DNA of 64,000 nucleotides, from the NCBI GenBank assembly GCA_039183205.1, contig JBCDBR010000001.1, forward strand, positions 186,001-250,000, written 5' to 3'. The DNA comes from HKCCE3408 sp039183205 (GTDB lineage: Bacteria > Pseudomonadota > Alphaproteobacteria > Rhodobacterales > Rhodobacteraceae). A program made the position numbers and the translations under genes. The notes under the pieces were generated by a model. That model did no database searches and had not been told where the DNA came from. It was given only the letters and a program-made list of their open reading frames with translations. Shown here piece by piece: positions 44,633 through 52,328 of the stretch (position 1 is its first letter; every line of letters begins with the position of its first letter).

Positions 44633-44680
44633 TGATTTGGACCCATCCGTGATTGCGTCTATAGCCGGAGACCACGCGCA

Positions 44681-45541
44681 ATGCCAATGCAGGATGCAAG
44701 CCTATTGGACCCTCGTTTTGCCAGCCCATTGGATGTCGCCGTGCACCACCGCAAAACGACAGCCATCGATTTGGTGCGCGTGGCGTTGGACACGGGCCGG
44801 GCCAAACTGGCCTTTCAACCTGTGATCTCGACCCATGGTGGCGGCCGCGTGTCCTTTTACGAAGGATTGATCCGTATGATCGATCCGCAAGACAGGGTCA
44901 TCCCGGCATCTGATTTCGTGGACAAGGTTGAGGATTTGGAGCTTGGCCGGACCATCGATTGCCGGGCCTTATCGCTTGGCCTGCGTGCGCTGAAGCACAA
45001 TCCCGGCCTCAGATTGTCCGTCAACATGTCTGCGCGATCGATTGGGTATCCGAAATGGATGGCCATTTTGCAAAAGCACATCCGCAATCATCCCGATGCG
45101 GTGGAACGGTTGATCCTGGAGATCACAGAAAGTTCTGCCATTACCATGCCGGAGCTTGTGCAATCCTTCATGAACGAATTGCAGTCTTGCGGCGTGACCT
45201 TTGCGCTCGATGATTTCGGTGCTGGGTTCACGGCATTTCGCCATCTGCGCGACTTTTCCTTCGACATCGTGAAATTCGATGGGCAGTTTATTCACGGCGT
45301 GCACGCCAACGCCGACAATCAGGTCTTGCTCGGCGCCTTGGTTTCGGTGGCGCACCATTTCGACATGCTCTCGGTCGCAGAATCGGTGGAAACCCCCGAA
45401 GATGCCGAATGGTTGCGCCGCGCCGGCGTCGATTGTTTGCAGGGCTACCTTTACGGTGCGCCGCAGATCAATCCGACATGGCATGCCCGGCTTGGCCCCG
45501 CGGAAACGGCCGAAGATCGGCGCCGTGCCGCGCTCGGCTGA
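44681..45541 (+). CDS. EAL-domain cyclic-di-GMP phosphodiesterase
   Basis: A 286-residue stand-alone EAL protein. The signature is FYEGLIR (Glu61), an EGL variant of EAL. Other catalytic positions are kept: SVNMSAR (Asn), EITES (two Glu), ALDDFGAGF (paired Asp), VKFDGQFI (Lys), AESVETPEDA (Glu) and LQGYLYG (Gln). It is therefore probably an active enzyme that hydrolyses c-di-GMP to pGpG. No sensory domain precedes it, except a short N-terminal stretch. A CCGGAG site precedes ATG 44681. Divergent from tag. Confidence 0.92.
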   Translation: MPMQDASLLDPRFASPLDVAVHHRKTTAIDLVRVALDTGRAKLAFQPVISTHGGGRVSFYEGLIRMIDPQDRVIPASDFVDKVEDLELGRTIDCRALSLGLRALKHNPGLRLSVNMSARSIGYPKWMAILQKHIRNHPDAVERLILEITESSAITMPELVQSFMNELQSCGVTFALDDFGAGFTAFRHLRDFSFDIVKFDGQFIHGVHANADNQVLLGALVSVAHHFDMLSVAESVETPEDAEWLRRAGVDCLQGYLYGAPQINPTWHARLGPAETAEDRRRAALG

Positions 45542-45659
45542 TCTTCTTTCCGAAATCGGGTGGTTGTCGCCCTCGATCCCCGTCGTTACGTTTGACCCAA
45601 GTCAATGACACGGTGCGCTGCGCTGTTGAAAAGCGCGCATCGGCTAGAAAGGGATCACA

Positions 45660-46835
45660 ATGACCAACGTCGTTATCGCCTCCGCTGCCCGGACGCCCGT
45701 CGGCAGTTTTTTGGGCTCTTTTGAAAACGTGCCCGCGCATGATCTGGGCAAGACCGTTATCGAGGCCGTGGTCGCGCGCGCTGGTGTCGCCAAGGAAGAC
45801 GTATCAGAGACCATTCTCGGCCAGGTTCTGACCGCGGCACAGGGCCAAAACCCGGCGCGCCAAGCCCATATCAATGCAGGCCTTCCCAAAGAAAGCGCGG
45901 CTTGGGGCATCAATCAGGTTTGTGGCTCGGGCCTGCGGGCCGTCGCCCTTGGTGCGCAGCATATCATGTTGGGCGACGCGGAGATCGTGATCGCGGGAGG
46001 GCAGGAAAACATGTCGCTCGCGCCGCATGCGGCCGCGCTGCGCAAGGGCCAAAAGATGGGCGATCTGAAATACACCGACACGATGATCCGCGACGGCCTC
46101 TGGGATGCGTTCAACGGCTATCACATGGGCCAAACGGCGGAAAACGTGGCCGAGCAATGGCAGATCAGCCGGGAAGCACAGGACAGCTTTGCCGTCAGCA
46201 GCCAAAACAAGGCCGAGGCGGCGCAAAAGGCCGGAAAATTTGCCGACGAAATCGTGCCGGTCGTGGTGCCGAACCGAAAGGGCGATATCACGATCGATCA
46301 GGACGAATATATTCGCCACGGAGCGACGCTTGAAGCGATGCAGAAGTTGCGCCCAGCCTTCGCAAAGGAAGGCTCCGTCACGGCGGCAAATGCCAGCGGT
46401 CTAAACGATGGCGCCGCCGCGACATTGCTGATGAGCGCGGAGGAAGCGGAAAAGCGCGGAATTACGCCGCTGGCCCGGATCGCCAGTTATGCAACGGCCG
46501 GGCTGGACCCGTCCATCATGGGCGTTGGCCCGATTTATGCGTCGCGCAAAGCGCTCGACAAAGCAGGATGGAAGGTCGACGATCTCGACCTTGTCGAAGC
46601 AAACGAGGCGTTTGCGGCCCAGGCCTGCGCCGTCAATAAGGATATGGGATGGGATCCGGAGATCGTGAACGTCAATGGCGGTGCAATTGCCATCGGACAT
46701 CCGATTGGCGCGTCCGGCGCGCGCGTGCTTAACACGCTGCTTTTTGAGATGCAGCGCCGCGATGCCAAAAAGGGTCTTGCGACTTTGTGCATCGGTGGCG
46801 GCATGGGGGTCGCCCTCTGCGTGGAGCGGCCTTGA
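45660..46835 (+). CDS. phaA: Acetyl-CoA acetyltransferase (beta-ketothiolase)
   Basis: A 391-residue thiolase that condenses two acetyl-CoA to acetoacetyl-CoA. The nucleophile is Cys88 in NQVCGSGLRAV; the second catalytic His lies in GGAIAIGHPIGASGAR and the second Cys in the closing VALCVERP. phaB follows after 86 bp, so the pair makes the monomer for polyhydroxybutyrate. The synthase gene is not in the window. Confidence 0.95.
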   Translation: MTNVVIASAARTPVGSFLGSFENVPAHDLGKTVIEAVVARAGVAKEDVSETILGQVLTAAQGQNPARQAHINAGLPKESAAWGINQVCGSGLRAVALGAQHIMLGDAEIVIAGGQENMSLAPHAAALRKGQKMGDLKYTDTMIRDGLWDAFNGYHMGQTAENVAEQWQISREAQDSFAVSSQNKAEAAQKAGKFADEIVPVVVPNRKGDITIDQDEYIRHGATLEAMQKLRPAFAKEGSVTAANASGLNDGAAATLLMSAEEAEKRGITPLARIASYATAGLDPSIMGVGPIYASRKALDKAGWKVDDLDLVEANEAFAAQACAVNKDMGWDPEIVNVNGGAIAIGHPIGASGARVLNTLLFEMQRRDAKKGLATLCIGGGMGVALCVERP

Positions 46836-46921
46836 CGACAAGATCGGTGCCGCAGGGCCGCGGCATCTAAAGAGTTAGAACCCGGGACATACCTGGTGGC
46901 CCAGCCTTGGAGGAGACAATC

Positions 46922-47644
46922 ATGGGACGTGTTGCGTTGGTGACCGGCGGGTCACGCGGAATTGGGGCGGCAATTGCAAAACGGTTGCAAGCCGATGGCT
47001 GCACGGTCGCGGCGACCTACGGTGGCAACGATGAAGCGGCGGCCAAATTCACAGACGAGACCGGGATCAAGACCTATAAGTGGAACGTGTCGGATTACGA
47101 CGCATCAAAGGCCGGCATCAGCCAAGTGGAGGCCGATATCGGACCGATCGATATCGTGATCGCCAATGCAGGCATCACACGCGATGCGCCGTTTCACCGC
47201 ATGACGCCGGAGCAATGGAACGATGTGATCGGCACCAATTTGACCGGCGTGTTTAACACAGTGCATCCAGTTTGGCCGGGCATGCGGGACCGCAAATTCG
47301 GCCGTGTCGTCGTGATTTCATCGATCAACGGCCAAAAGGGACAGTTCGGCCAGGTGAATTATGCCGCCACCAAAGCCGGTGACATCGGCATTGTGAAATC
47401 GTTGGCGCAGGAGGGCGCGCGCGCCGGGATTACCGCCAATGCCGTCTGCCCTGGTTATATCGCGACCGAGATGGTCATGGCGATCGATGAAAGCATCCGT
47501 GACAAGATCGTCGCCGGTATCCCGGCCGGCCGATTGGGCGAGCCCGAAGAAATCGCACGTTGCGTGTCGTTTCTGGCCAGCGACGAGGCCGGTTTCGTGA
47601 ATGGATCAACGATCTCGGCAAACGGCGCCCAATATATGGCCTAA
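46922..47644 (+). CDS. phaB: Acetoacetyl-CoA reductase
   Basis: A 240-residue short-chain dehydrogenase that makes (R)-3-hydroxybutyryl-CoA with NADPH. The cofactor motif GGSRGIG is at residues 9-15, the NAG motif IANAGITRD follows, and the catalytic YAATK has Tyr and Lys in place. The ATG at 46922 has a strong GGAGGAG site upstream. Complete. Confidence 0.95.
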   Translation: MGRVALVTGGSRGIGAAIAKRLQADGCTVAATYGGNDEAAAKFTDETGIKTYKWNVSDYDASKAGISQVEADIGPIDIVIANAGITRDAPFHRMTPEQWNDVIGTNLTGVFNTVHPVWPGMRDRKFGRVVVISSINGQKGQFGQVNYAATKAGDIGIVKSLAQEGARAGITANAVCPGYIATEMVMAIDESIRDKIVAGIPAGRLGEPEEIARCVSFLASDEAGFVNGSTISANGAQYMA

Positions 47645-47695
47645 GACGCCGCGGGACGGCGGGCCGTGCCTTCGCCCGCCGCGTCCGATGCGCGT

Positions 47696-47854
47696 TCAGC
47701 TGCGATGGGCGTTGGGGTTGTGCAAGACGGCTCGAAACGGCGATACGAGTTTGCGGCCGATCCACATGACGCCGCGCCGCACCGTGCGCGCACGTTCTTT
47801 CTGAGCGCGGGCGATGATGTCGTTAATTTCTTCTCTGCTTGGCGTCTCAAACAT
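47696..47854 (-). CDS. Small basic protein, 52 aa, paralogue of the gene at 47963-48076
   Basis: This short gene lies on the minus strand after phaB. It starts ATG at 47854 with a CAGGAG site seven bases upstream. The 52-residue product reads MFETPSREEINDI, then ARAQKERARTVRRG, then VMWIGRKLVSPFRAVLHN. It is Arg-rich and helical. A core RAxxERxxxxRxxxxWxxRK is shared with the next minus-strand gene. It vaguely resembles the small Arg-rich RSP_7527/DUF1127-type proteins of this family, some of which bind RNA; that link is tentative. A CtrA-like box lies 108 bp upstream. Confidence 0.75.
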   Translation of the reverse strand: MFETPSREEINDIIARAQKERARTVRRGVMWIGRKLVSPFRAVLHNPNAHRS

Positions 47855-47962
47855 GATGGGCTCCTGCTAATCGCGATGCCTCCCACGACTTCATATGGCG
47901 CAAAGCGATAGGCGTAGAAGCGCAATTGATGCAAAGCCGGTTTTCGCGACATGCATGGCCGC

Positions 47963-47977
47963 TTAATCTTTTCTTAA
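47963..47977. promoter_or_regulatory. Perfect TTAA-N7-TTAAC (CtrA-type box) upstream of the 52-aa gene
   Basis: TTAA at 47963-47966 and TTAA at 47974-47977 are separated by TCTTTTC, followed by C at 47978, the full CtrA consensus. It overlaps the stop end of the 37-aa gene and lies 108 bp upstream of the 52-aa gene start. Binding is inferred. Confidence 0.5.
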
Positions 47978-48076
47978 CATCCAGCTCAGGACTTCACGGA
48001 GGATTTTGCCACGTTCCTGATGGGCGCGTTGAATGGCGGCACGGGTTTTCGGGTCAGTTGTGTTGTCAAAAAACAT
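47963..48076 (-). CDS. Small basic protein, 37 aa, paralogue of the gene at 47696-47854
   Basis: A 37-codon minus-strand gene starting ATG at 48076, with GAGG nine bases upstream. The product reads MFFDNTTDPKTRA, then AIQRAHQERGKIL, then REVLSWMLRKD. An in-frame ATG at 48163 would extend it to 66 codons but lacks a ribosome site. Alignment with the neighbour, offset by one residue from the two starts (both MF), keeps RA, ER, R, W and RK in register, which supports the short start. The two genes look like a tandem duplication. Function unknown. Confidence 0.7.
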   Translation of the reverse strand: MFFDNTTDPKTRAAIQRAHQERGKILREVLSWMLRKD

Positions 48077-48170
48077 GATATCGGCCTCAGGGCTCTGGGT
48101 TGCAGCGATCTTGGCCAAAGAGATGGGGTAATTTGCACCCGCTGACAAACGAGACTTTCGCATAGTTCAC

Positions 48171-48185
48171 TTAAGCTCTATTTAA
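48171..48185. promoter_or_regulatory. Perfect TTAA-N7-TTAAC (CtrA-type box) between the 37-aa gene and lysR
   Basis: TTAA at 48171-48174 and TTAA at 48182-48185 separated by GCTCTAT, followed by C at 48186. It is 94 bp upstream of the 37-aa gene start and ends five bases before the LysR start at 48191. If occupied it could activate one gene and block the other. Inferred from motif only. Confidence 0.5.
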
Positions 48186-48190
48186 CTGAC

Positions 48191-49129
48191 ATGTCCGAGC
48201 GACTCCCCCCGTTGACCAGCTTGCGCGCCTTTGAGGCGGCCGCCAGACATATGAGCTTTGCCCAAGCGGCTGATGAATTGTCGGTGACGCCGGCTGCGTT
48301 GAGTTACCAAATCAAATCGCTGGAGACCCATTTGGGCGCCAAGCTTTTTCGGCGTTTGAACCGGGCGGTGGCGTTGACGGAGATCGGCGAACGGCTGGCC
48401 AATGGCGTTGCGCCGGCATTTGCCATGCTGCAAACCAGTTGGCGCGATGCGTGTGACTACGTTGACTCCCCGCATTTGGTCGTGACCGCTGGACCGGCCT
48501 TTACCGCAAAGTGGTTGGCTCCGCGAATCTATGCCTTTGCCGAAGCTCATCCCGAGATTGACCTAAGGCTAACGGCCAGTTTGCGCCTGATAGATTTTGA
48601 ACGCGATGGCGTGGATGTTGCCATCCGGTTTGGACCCGAACCCGATGACCCTGGCCTGTTTTTTCAGCAGGTTGCGCGGGAATGGGTGACGCCGATGATG
48701 CACCCGGCCTTGGCTGCGCGCGTCAAGACGCCGACCGATCTGCGCAATGTCCCGATTTTGCATCAAGAAGACCTCGCCCGGGTAGAGCCGAACGTGACCT
48801 GGCGACGGTGGTTCGAAGCCGCAGGTCTTGGACCGGCGCCGGAGGCCGGCGCGCGGTTCAGCCAAGCCGATCACGCCATCGATGCCGCGGCGTCCGGTGC
48901 GGGGGTCGTTTTGGGGCGTATCTCGCTTGCGCATAACGACCTTAAGTCGGAGCGGCTGATCGCACCTTTCGATCTTGCTTTGACGTTGAATTCCAGCACC
49001 CGGCTCGTTTGCCCCGCCGGAACGGAGGACAAACCCGCGATCCGGGCGTTTCGCGCCTGGGTCATGGCGGAAACCGCGATTGACCCAATCTATGAACGCA
49101 GCCGGCGGTACGTGGCGGCTGTGCCCTAG
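48191..49129 (+). CDS. LysR-family regulator, GcvA-like
   Basis: A 312-residue transcription factor. The N-terminal winged helix reads PPLTSLRAFEAAARHMSF, then QAADELSVTPAALSYQIKSL, matching the GcvA branch. The effector-binding domain follows (FAEAHPEIDLRLTASL onward). The target is unknown; the small genes on the other side of the intergenic box are candidates. Its start lies within five bases of a CtrA-like box, so its own promoter must lie inside the opposite gene or the box region. Confidence 0.93.
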   Translation: MSERLPPLTSLRAFEAAARHMSFAQAADELSVTPAALSYQIKSLETHLGAKLFRRLNRAVALTEIGERLANGVAPAFAMLQTSWRDACDYVDSPHLVVTAGPAFTAKWLAPRIYAFAEAHPEIDLRLTASLRLIDFERDGVDVAIRFGPEPDDPGLFFQQVAREWVTPMMHPALAARVKTPTDLRNVPILHQEDLARVEPNVTWRRWFEAAGLGPAPEAGARFSQADHAIDAAASGAGVVLGRISLAHNDLKSERLIAPFDLALTLNSSTRLVCPAGTEDKPAIRAFRAWVMAETAIDPIYERSRRYVAAVP

Positions 49130-49133
49130 ACAA

Positions 49134-49298
49134 TCAGCCTTCGAGGCGCCGGATTTCCTCTTTGAGCCGGAGTTTTTCTTTTTTTAGATCCCGTATGGTC
49201 AGATCGTCGATGCCGGGACTTTGCTGCGCTGCTTCTACTTGGGTATCAAGGGCCTGGTGCTTTTTCCGAAGTTCGTGAAGGTGCGCGCCGAGCGACAT
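49134..49298 (-). CDS. DUF465/YdcH family small protein
   Basis: A 54-residue coiled-coil protein starting at 49298 (MSLGAHLHELRKKHQALD), with AGGAGG just upstream. The C-terminal part is very charged (RDLKKEKLRLKEEIRRLEG). These short helical proteins are common in alphaproteobacteria; function is unknown. The earlier Met at 49343 is not supported by a ribosome site. Confidence 0.85.
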   Translation of the reverse strand: MSLGAHLHELRKKHQALDTQVEAAQQSPGIDDLTIRDLKKEKLRLKEEIRRLEG

Positions 49299-49427
49299 GG
49301 ATATCCTCCTGTTTGTTGTAGCAGAACAAGCCCATGTGAGCACAATCTGAGCGATCTGTCATCTAGGTGATTGTTCAAAATGAAAGCTATCCACAAAACA
49401 AACTGGTTTACGTTCAGAAATTGTGCG

Positions 49428-50168
49428 TCAACCCCACGAGATGCGTGCGGCGTTGCGCAAGATATCACGGGCCTGATCGGAATAGTCGTCCCCGTCACGG
49501 CGATGCGCATCTCCGGCATGCAGAACCAGAGGTGAGAGCAGCCGAAAGCCGGCCGCACTGCCTTTGCGCGCCTTGGCAAGAAAGCGACTGGGCGGCCGTC
49601 CTCGACGTGACGCCAACGGCAGGACGGTCAGATCCCCAAAGCCATCGCCGAGATGCGTTATTATGTCCGGCAGACGCTCTGTTGTCATAATGACTGTCAG
49701 CGATCCATTTGGTTTCAGCCGACGCCGCGCCGTATTGGTCCAGTCGGCAAGCGCTGTTGTCTCATGCCGCGCCTGCGCCCGCCCGGCGTTTTCGGATCTG
49801 GAGCCGCCGTTGAAAAATGGCGGATTGGCGATCACGTGATCAAAGCTTTGCTGTCGGAGCGGTGCGGGCAATTCGCTGAGATCGGCCTGGTAAACGGTGA
49901 CGGGGGCATGTGCTTCGCGCGCATTGCGCTCGGCCAACTGCGCATAGTCGGGTTGGATCTCAACCCCCGCAATGGTGAGCGACGGGACACGCGCGGACAA
50001 GCACAGCGCAGCAACTCCCACCCCGCAGCCGAGTTCCAAAACGGATTGGCCGGGTTCGGCCGGGCAGGCCGCGGCAAGAAAAACCGCATCGGTGGCGGCG
50101 CGGTAGCCGGTGGTTCTTTGCCAAGCCGACACGCGTCCACCCAGAAACGCATCCTGCGACAAGCTCAC
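49428..50168 (-). CDS. SAM-dependent methyltransferase, tRNA1(Val) adenine-N6 type
   Basis: A 246-residue class I methyltransferase similar to E. coli TrmN6 (YfiC). The SAM loop is LELGCGVGVAALCL and the catalytic motif is VIANPPFFNGGSRSE, the NPPF signature of N6-adenine enzymes. It overlaps the DUF2007 gene by four bases. The tRNA target is inferred from family membership. Confidence 0.85.
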   Translation of the reverse strand: MSLSQDAFLGGRVSAWQRTTGYRAATDAVFLAAACPAEPGQSVLELGCGVGVAALCLSARVPSLTIAGVEIQPDYAQLAERNAREAHAPVTVYQADLSELPAPLRQQSFDHVIANPPFFNGGSRSENAGRAQARHETTALADWTNTARRRLKPNGSLTVIMTTERLPDIITHLGDGFGDLTVLPLASRRGRPPSRFLAKARKGSAAGFRLLSPLVLHAGDAHRRDGDDYSDQARDILRNAARISWG

Positions 50169-50380
50169 TCAGATACCGGGAGATCGTTGTCCTTGAGCGC
50201 GCGCCGCGCGGCGGGCGCGTCGATCGCGCGCACCATCAAGCGCCGCGGCAATACGCCTATGCTGCCTTCCAGGACGCTCATATGGACGTCCATTTCGAAG
50301 ACCTCTATATCCTCGCCGGACAGGAGTGCAGAGGCAAAGGCAATGATGGTCGGATCTGTGGACCGCAGGACTTCCTTCAT
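50165..50380 (-). CDS. DUF2007 family protein
   Basis: A 71-residue small protein of the DUF2007 family. It begins MKEVLRSTDPTIIAFASALL and has DIEVFEMDVHMSVLEGSIG and RRLMVRAIDAPAARRAL. Family members are proposed signal-transducing proteins but no function is proven. It is translated with the methyltransferase. Divergent from the polyprenyl synthase gene, 46 bp apart. Confidence 0.85.
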   Translation of the reverse strand: MKEVLRSTDPTIIAFASALLSGEDIEVFEMDVHMSVLEGSIGVLPRRLMVRAIDAPAARRALKDNDLPVSE

Positions 50381-50426
50381 GCCAGCGATCTAAGTGCAAA
50401 GGTCAGCCTTGTCGAGAGGAGCGCGG

Positions 50427-51428
50427 ATGGGCCTGGATGATGTAACCAGCAAGCCTCATGAACGGTTGCAATCTGCCTTGGCGGCAGATTTGACGGCCGT
50501 GAATGGTTTGATCCGGGAACGAATGGCATCGGAGCATGCCCCGCGCATCCCTGAGGTGACCGCGCATTTGATCGAAGCGGGCGGCAAACGTATCCGGCCG
50601 CTTCTGACATTGGCCGCTGCGCGGGCCTGTGGCTATGCGGGGGATCTGCATATCAAGCTGGCCGCAACTGTGGAGTTCATTCACACCGCGACCTTGTTGC
50701 ACGACGACGTGGTCGATGAAAGCACGCAGCGTCGCGGCCGGCCGACGGCAAACCTTTTGTGGGACAATTCGTCCAGTGTTTTGGTCGGCGACTACTTGTT
50801 TGCCCGGGCCTTCCTGCTGATGGTGGAAACCGAGAGCCTGGATGTTCTGCGGATCCTCAGCCGTGCGGCGGCGACAATCGCAGAGGGCGAAGTGCTGCAA
50901 TTGACCGCAGCGGCGAACCTGGCCACGACGGAGGCTGTCTATACGCAGGTGATCCGCGGCAAGACGGCAGCGCTTTTCGAGGCGGCAACCGAAGTTGGCG
51001 GCGTGATCGCGGGGGCGCCGGAGGCCAATGTTACGGCCTTGGCGATCTATGGCGATGCGATCGGCATGGCGTTTCAAATCGTTGACGATTTGCTCGACCT
51101 TGGCGGCGTTTCGGGCGACATGGGCAAAAACACGGGCGATGATTTCCGCGAACGAAAACTGACATTGCCGATCATTCGCGCGATTGCCAAGGCAGACGCG
51201 ACTGAAAGAGCCTTTTGGGAACGGACACTTGGGAAGGGCGATCAGCGCGATGGAGATCTGGCCGAAGCCCTGACGATATTGGTGCGGCATGGCACGCTCG
51301 AAGAAACGCGGGCCGAGGCCCTGGCCTATGCCGCGAAGGCCAAACAAGCGCTGAGTGGGTTTCCGGACGATCCGTTGATCGGGATGCTAAGGGATCTGGC
51401 CGATTACGTTGTTGCCCGCGTCGCCTAA
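50427..51428 (+). CDS. ispB: Long-chain polyprenyl diphosphate synthase
   Basis: A 333-residue trans-prenyltransferase that builds the ubiquinone side chain. The start is ATG 50427 with GAGAGGA upstream. The first Asp-rich motif is LLHDDVVDES (Asp93, Asp94, Asp97) and the second is IVDDLLDLGG. GGKRIRPLL is typical. In this family of bacteria ubiquinone-10 is normal, so a decaprenyl product is likely, but chain length cannot be read directly. Confidence 0.92.
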   Translation: MGLDDVTSKPHERLQSALAADLTAVNGLIRERMASEHAPRIPEVTAHLIEAGGKRIRPLLTLAAARACGYAGDLHIKLAATVEFIHTATLLHDDVVDESTQRRGRPTANLLWDNSSSVLVGDYLFARAFLLMVETESLDVLRILSRAAATIAEGEVLQLTAAANLATTEAVYTQVIRGKTAALFEAATEVGGVIAGAPEANVTALAIYGDAIGMAFQIVDDLLDLGGVSGDMGKNTGDDFRERKLTLPIIRAIAKADATERAFWERTLGKGDQRDGDLAEALTILVRHGTLEETRAEALAYAAKAKQALSGFPDDPLIGMLRDLADYVVARVA

Positions 51429-51464
51429 GTCCCACACGGAAACCCGGTTCGTTGGCTTGGGGTA

Positions 51465-52328
51465 TCAGGTCTGAGTGCCAAAACCGGGCGCGTCGTGATC
51501 TGCCAGCGTCGTAACTTGGACCCACCAATCGGAATGCGACGCTGCTATGCGACGCGCCGCGTTCTTGGCTGCATCGATTTCGGGAAATAGTCCAAAACAG
51601 GTCGCTCCAGACCCGCTCATGCGCGAAAGAGCGCACCCCATTTGCGCTGTCAATTCTGAAAGGACGTCGCGCACGAGGGGTTGAAACGTCAGAGCGGGCT
51701 TTTCCAGATCATTGCGCTGCGCTGACAGCCAGTGGATGAAGCTTTCCCTGTCGCCGATGCCATAATCTGGCATGGACATCGGAGAATTGTCCTTTCGGTT
51801 CAGCCCGGAAAAAACCTTCGCGGTCGGGACAAGTGCCCGTGGATTTACAATCACCGCGGGTAGGGGAGGAAGGCGCGGCACCGGTCGGAGGTCTTCACCA
51901 ATTCCGCCCATCCGAGACGTGACCCCAAGCGTGCAAACCGGGACATCTGCGCCCAGTGCCACGAGCCCACCGTTATCCGGCCCGCCGGGACGCCATTGGC
52001 GTAAGGCACGGATGACTGCACCCGCATCGGCCGATCCTCCGCCGATACCGGCGGCATGCGGAAGTGTCTTTTCCAATGTGATGTCCAACTGAAGGGTCGG
52101 ATCGAACCAGTCAACGGCCTTCCAAATAAGGTTGTCGGGGCCCGTCGGCACGCCGTCGGAAAATGGCCCAGTTATCGTGAGGCGACGTGTGTCGGAGGGC
52201 TGAAATGCAAGCCTATCCCCGACATCGGCGAACACAACCAGGCTGTCGAGGAGGTGGTACCCGTCATTGCGTTGGCCGGTGACATGCAGCGCGAGATTGA
52301 TTTTCGCGGGCGCAAATTCCGTGATCAC
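51465..52328 (-). CDS. ispE: 4-diphosphocytidyl-2-C-methyl-D-erythritol kinase
   Basis: A 287-residue GHMP kinase of the MEP isoprenoid pathway. The N-terminus EFAPAKINLALHVTGQR carries the catalytic Lys9, the glycine loop GIGGGSADAG is at residues 94-103, and GADVPVC holds the catalytic Asp. The ATG overlaps the stop of the TPR gene upstream. Convergent with the polyprenyl synthase, which uses the same precursor pool. Confidence 0.96.
   Translation of the reverse strand: MITEFAPAKINLALHVTGQRNDGYHLLDSLVVFADVGDRLAFQPSDTRRLTITGPFSDGVPTGPDNLIWKAVDWFDPTLQLDITLEKTLPHAAGIGGGSADAGAVIRALRQWRPGGPDNGGLVALGADVPVCTLGVTSRMGGIGEDLRPVPRLPPLPAVIVNPRALVPTAKVFSGLNRKDNSPMSMPDYGIGDRESFIHWLSAQRNDLEKPALTFQPLVRDVLSELTAQMGCALSRMSGSGATCFGLFPEIDAAKNAARRIAASHSDWWVQVTTLADHDAPGFGTQT

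Noticed and set aside
44637..44665. Strong promoter claim for the EAL gene
   Set aside because: The spacing is good but the start of transcription would fall only about nine bases before ATG and exclude the CCGGAG site, so I keep it only as weak evidence beside the CtrA-like box.
47963..48163. 66-codon reading of the second small gene
   Set aside because: No ribosome site at 48163; alignment with its paralogue supports the start at 48076.
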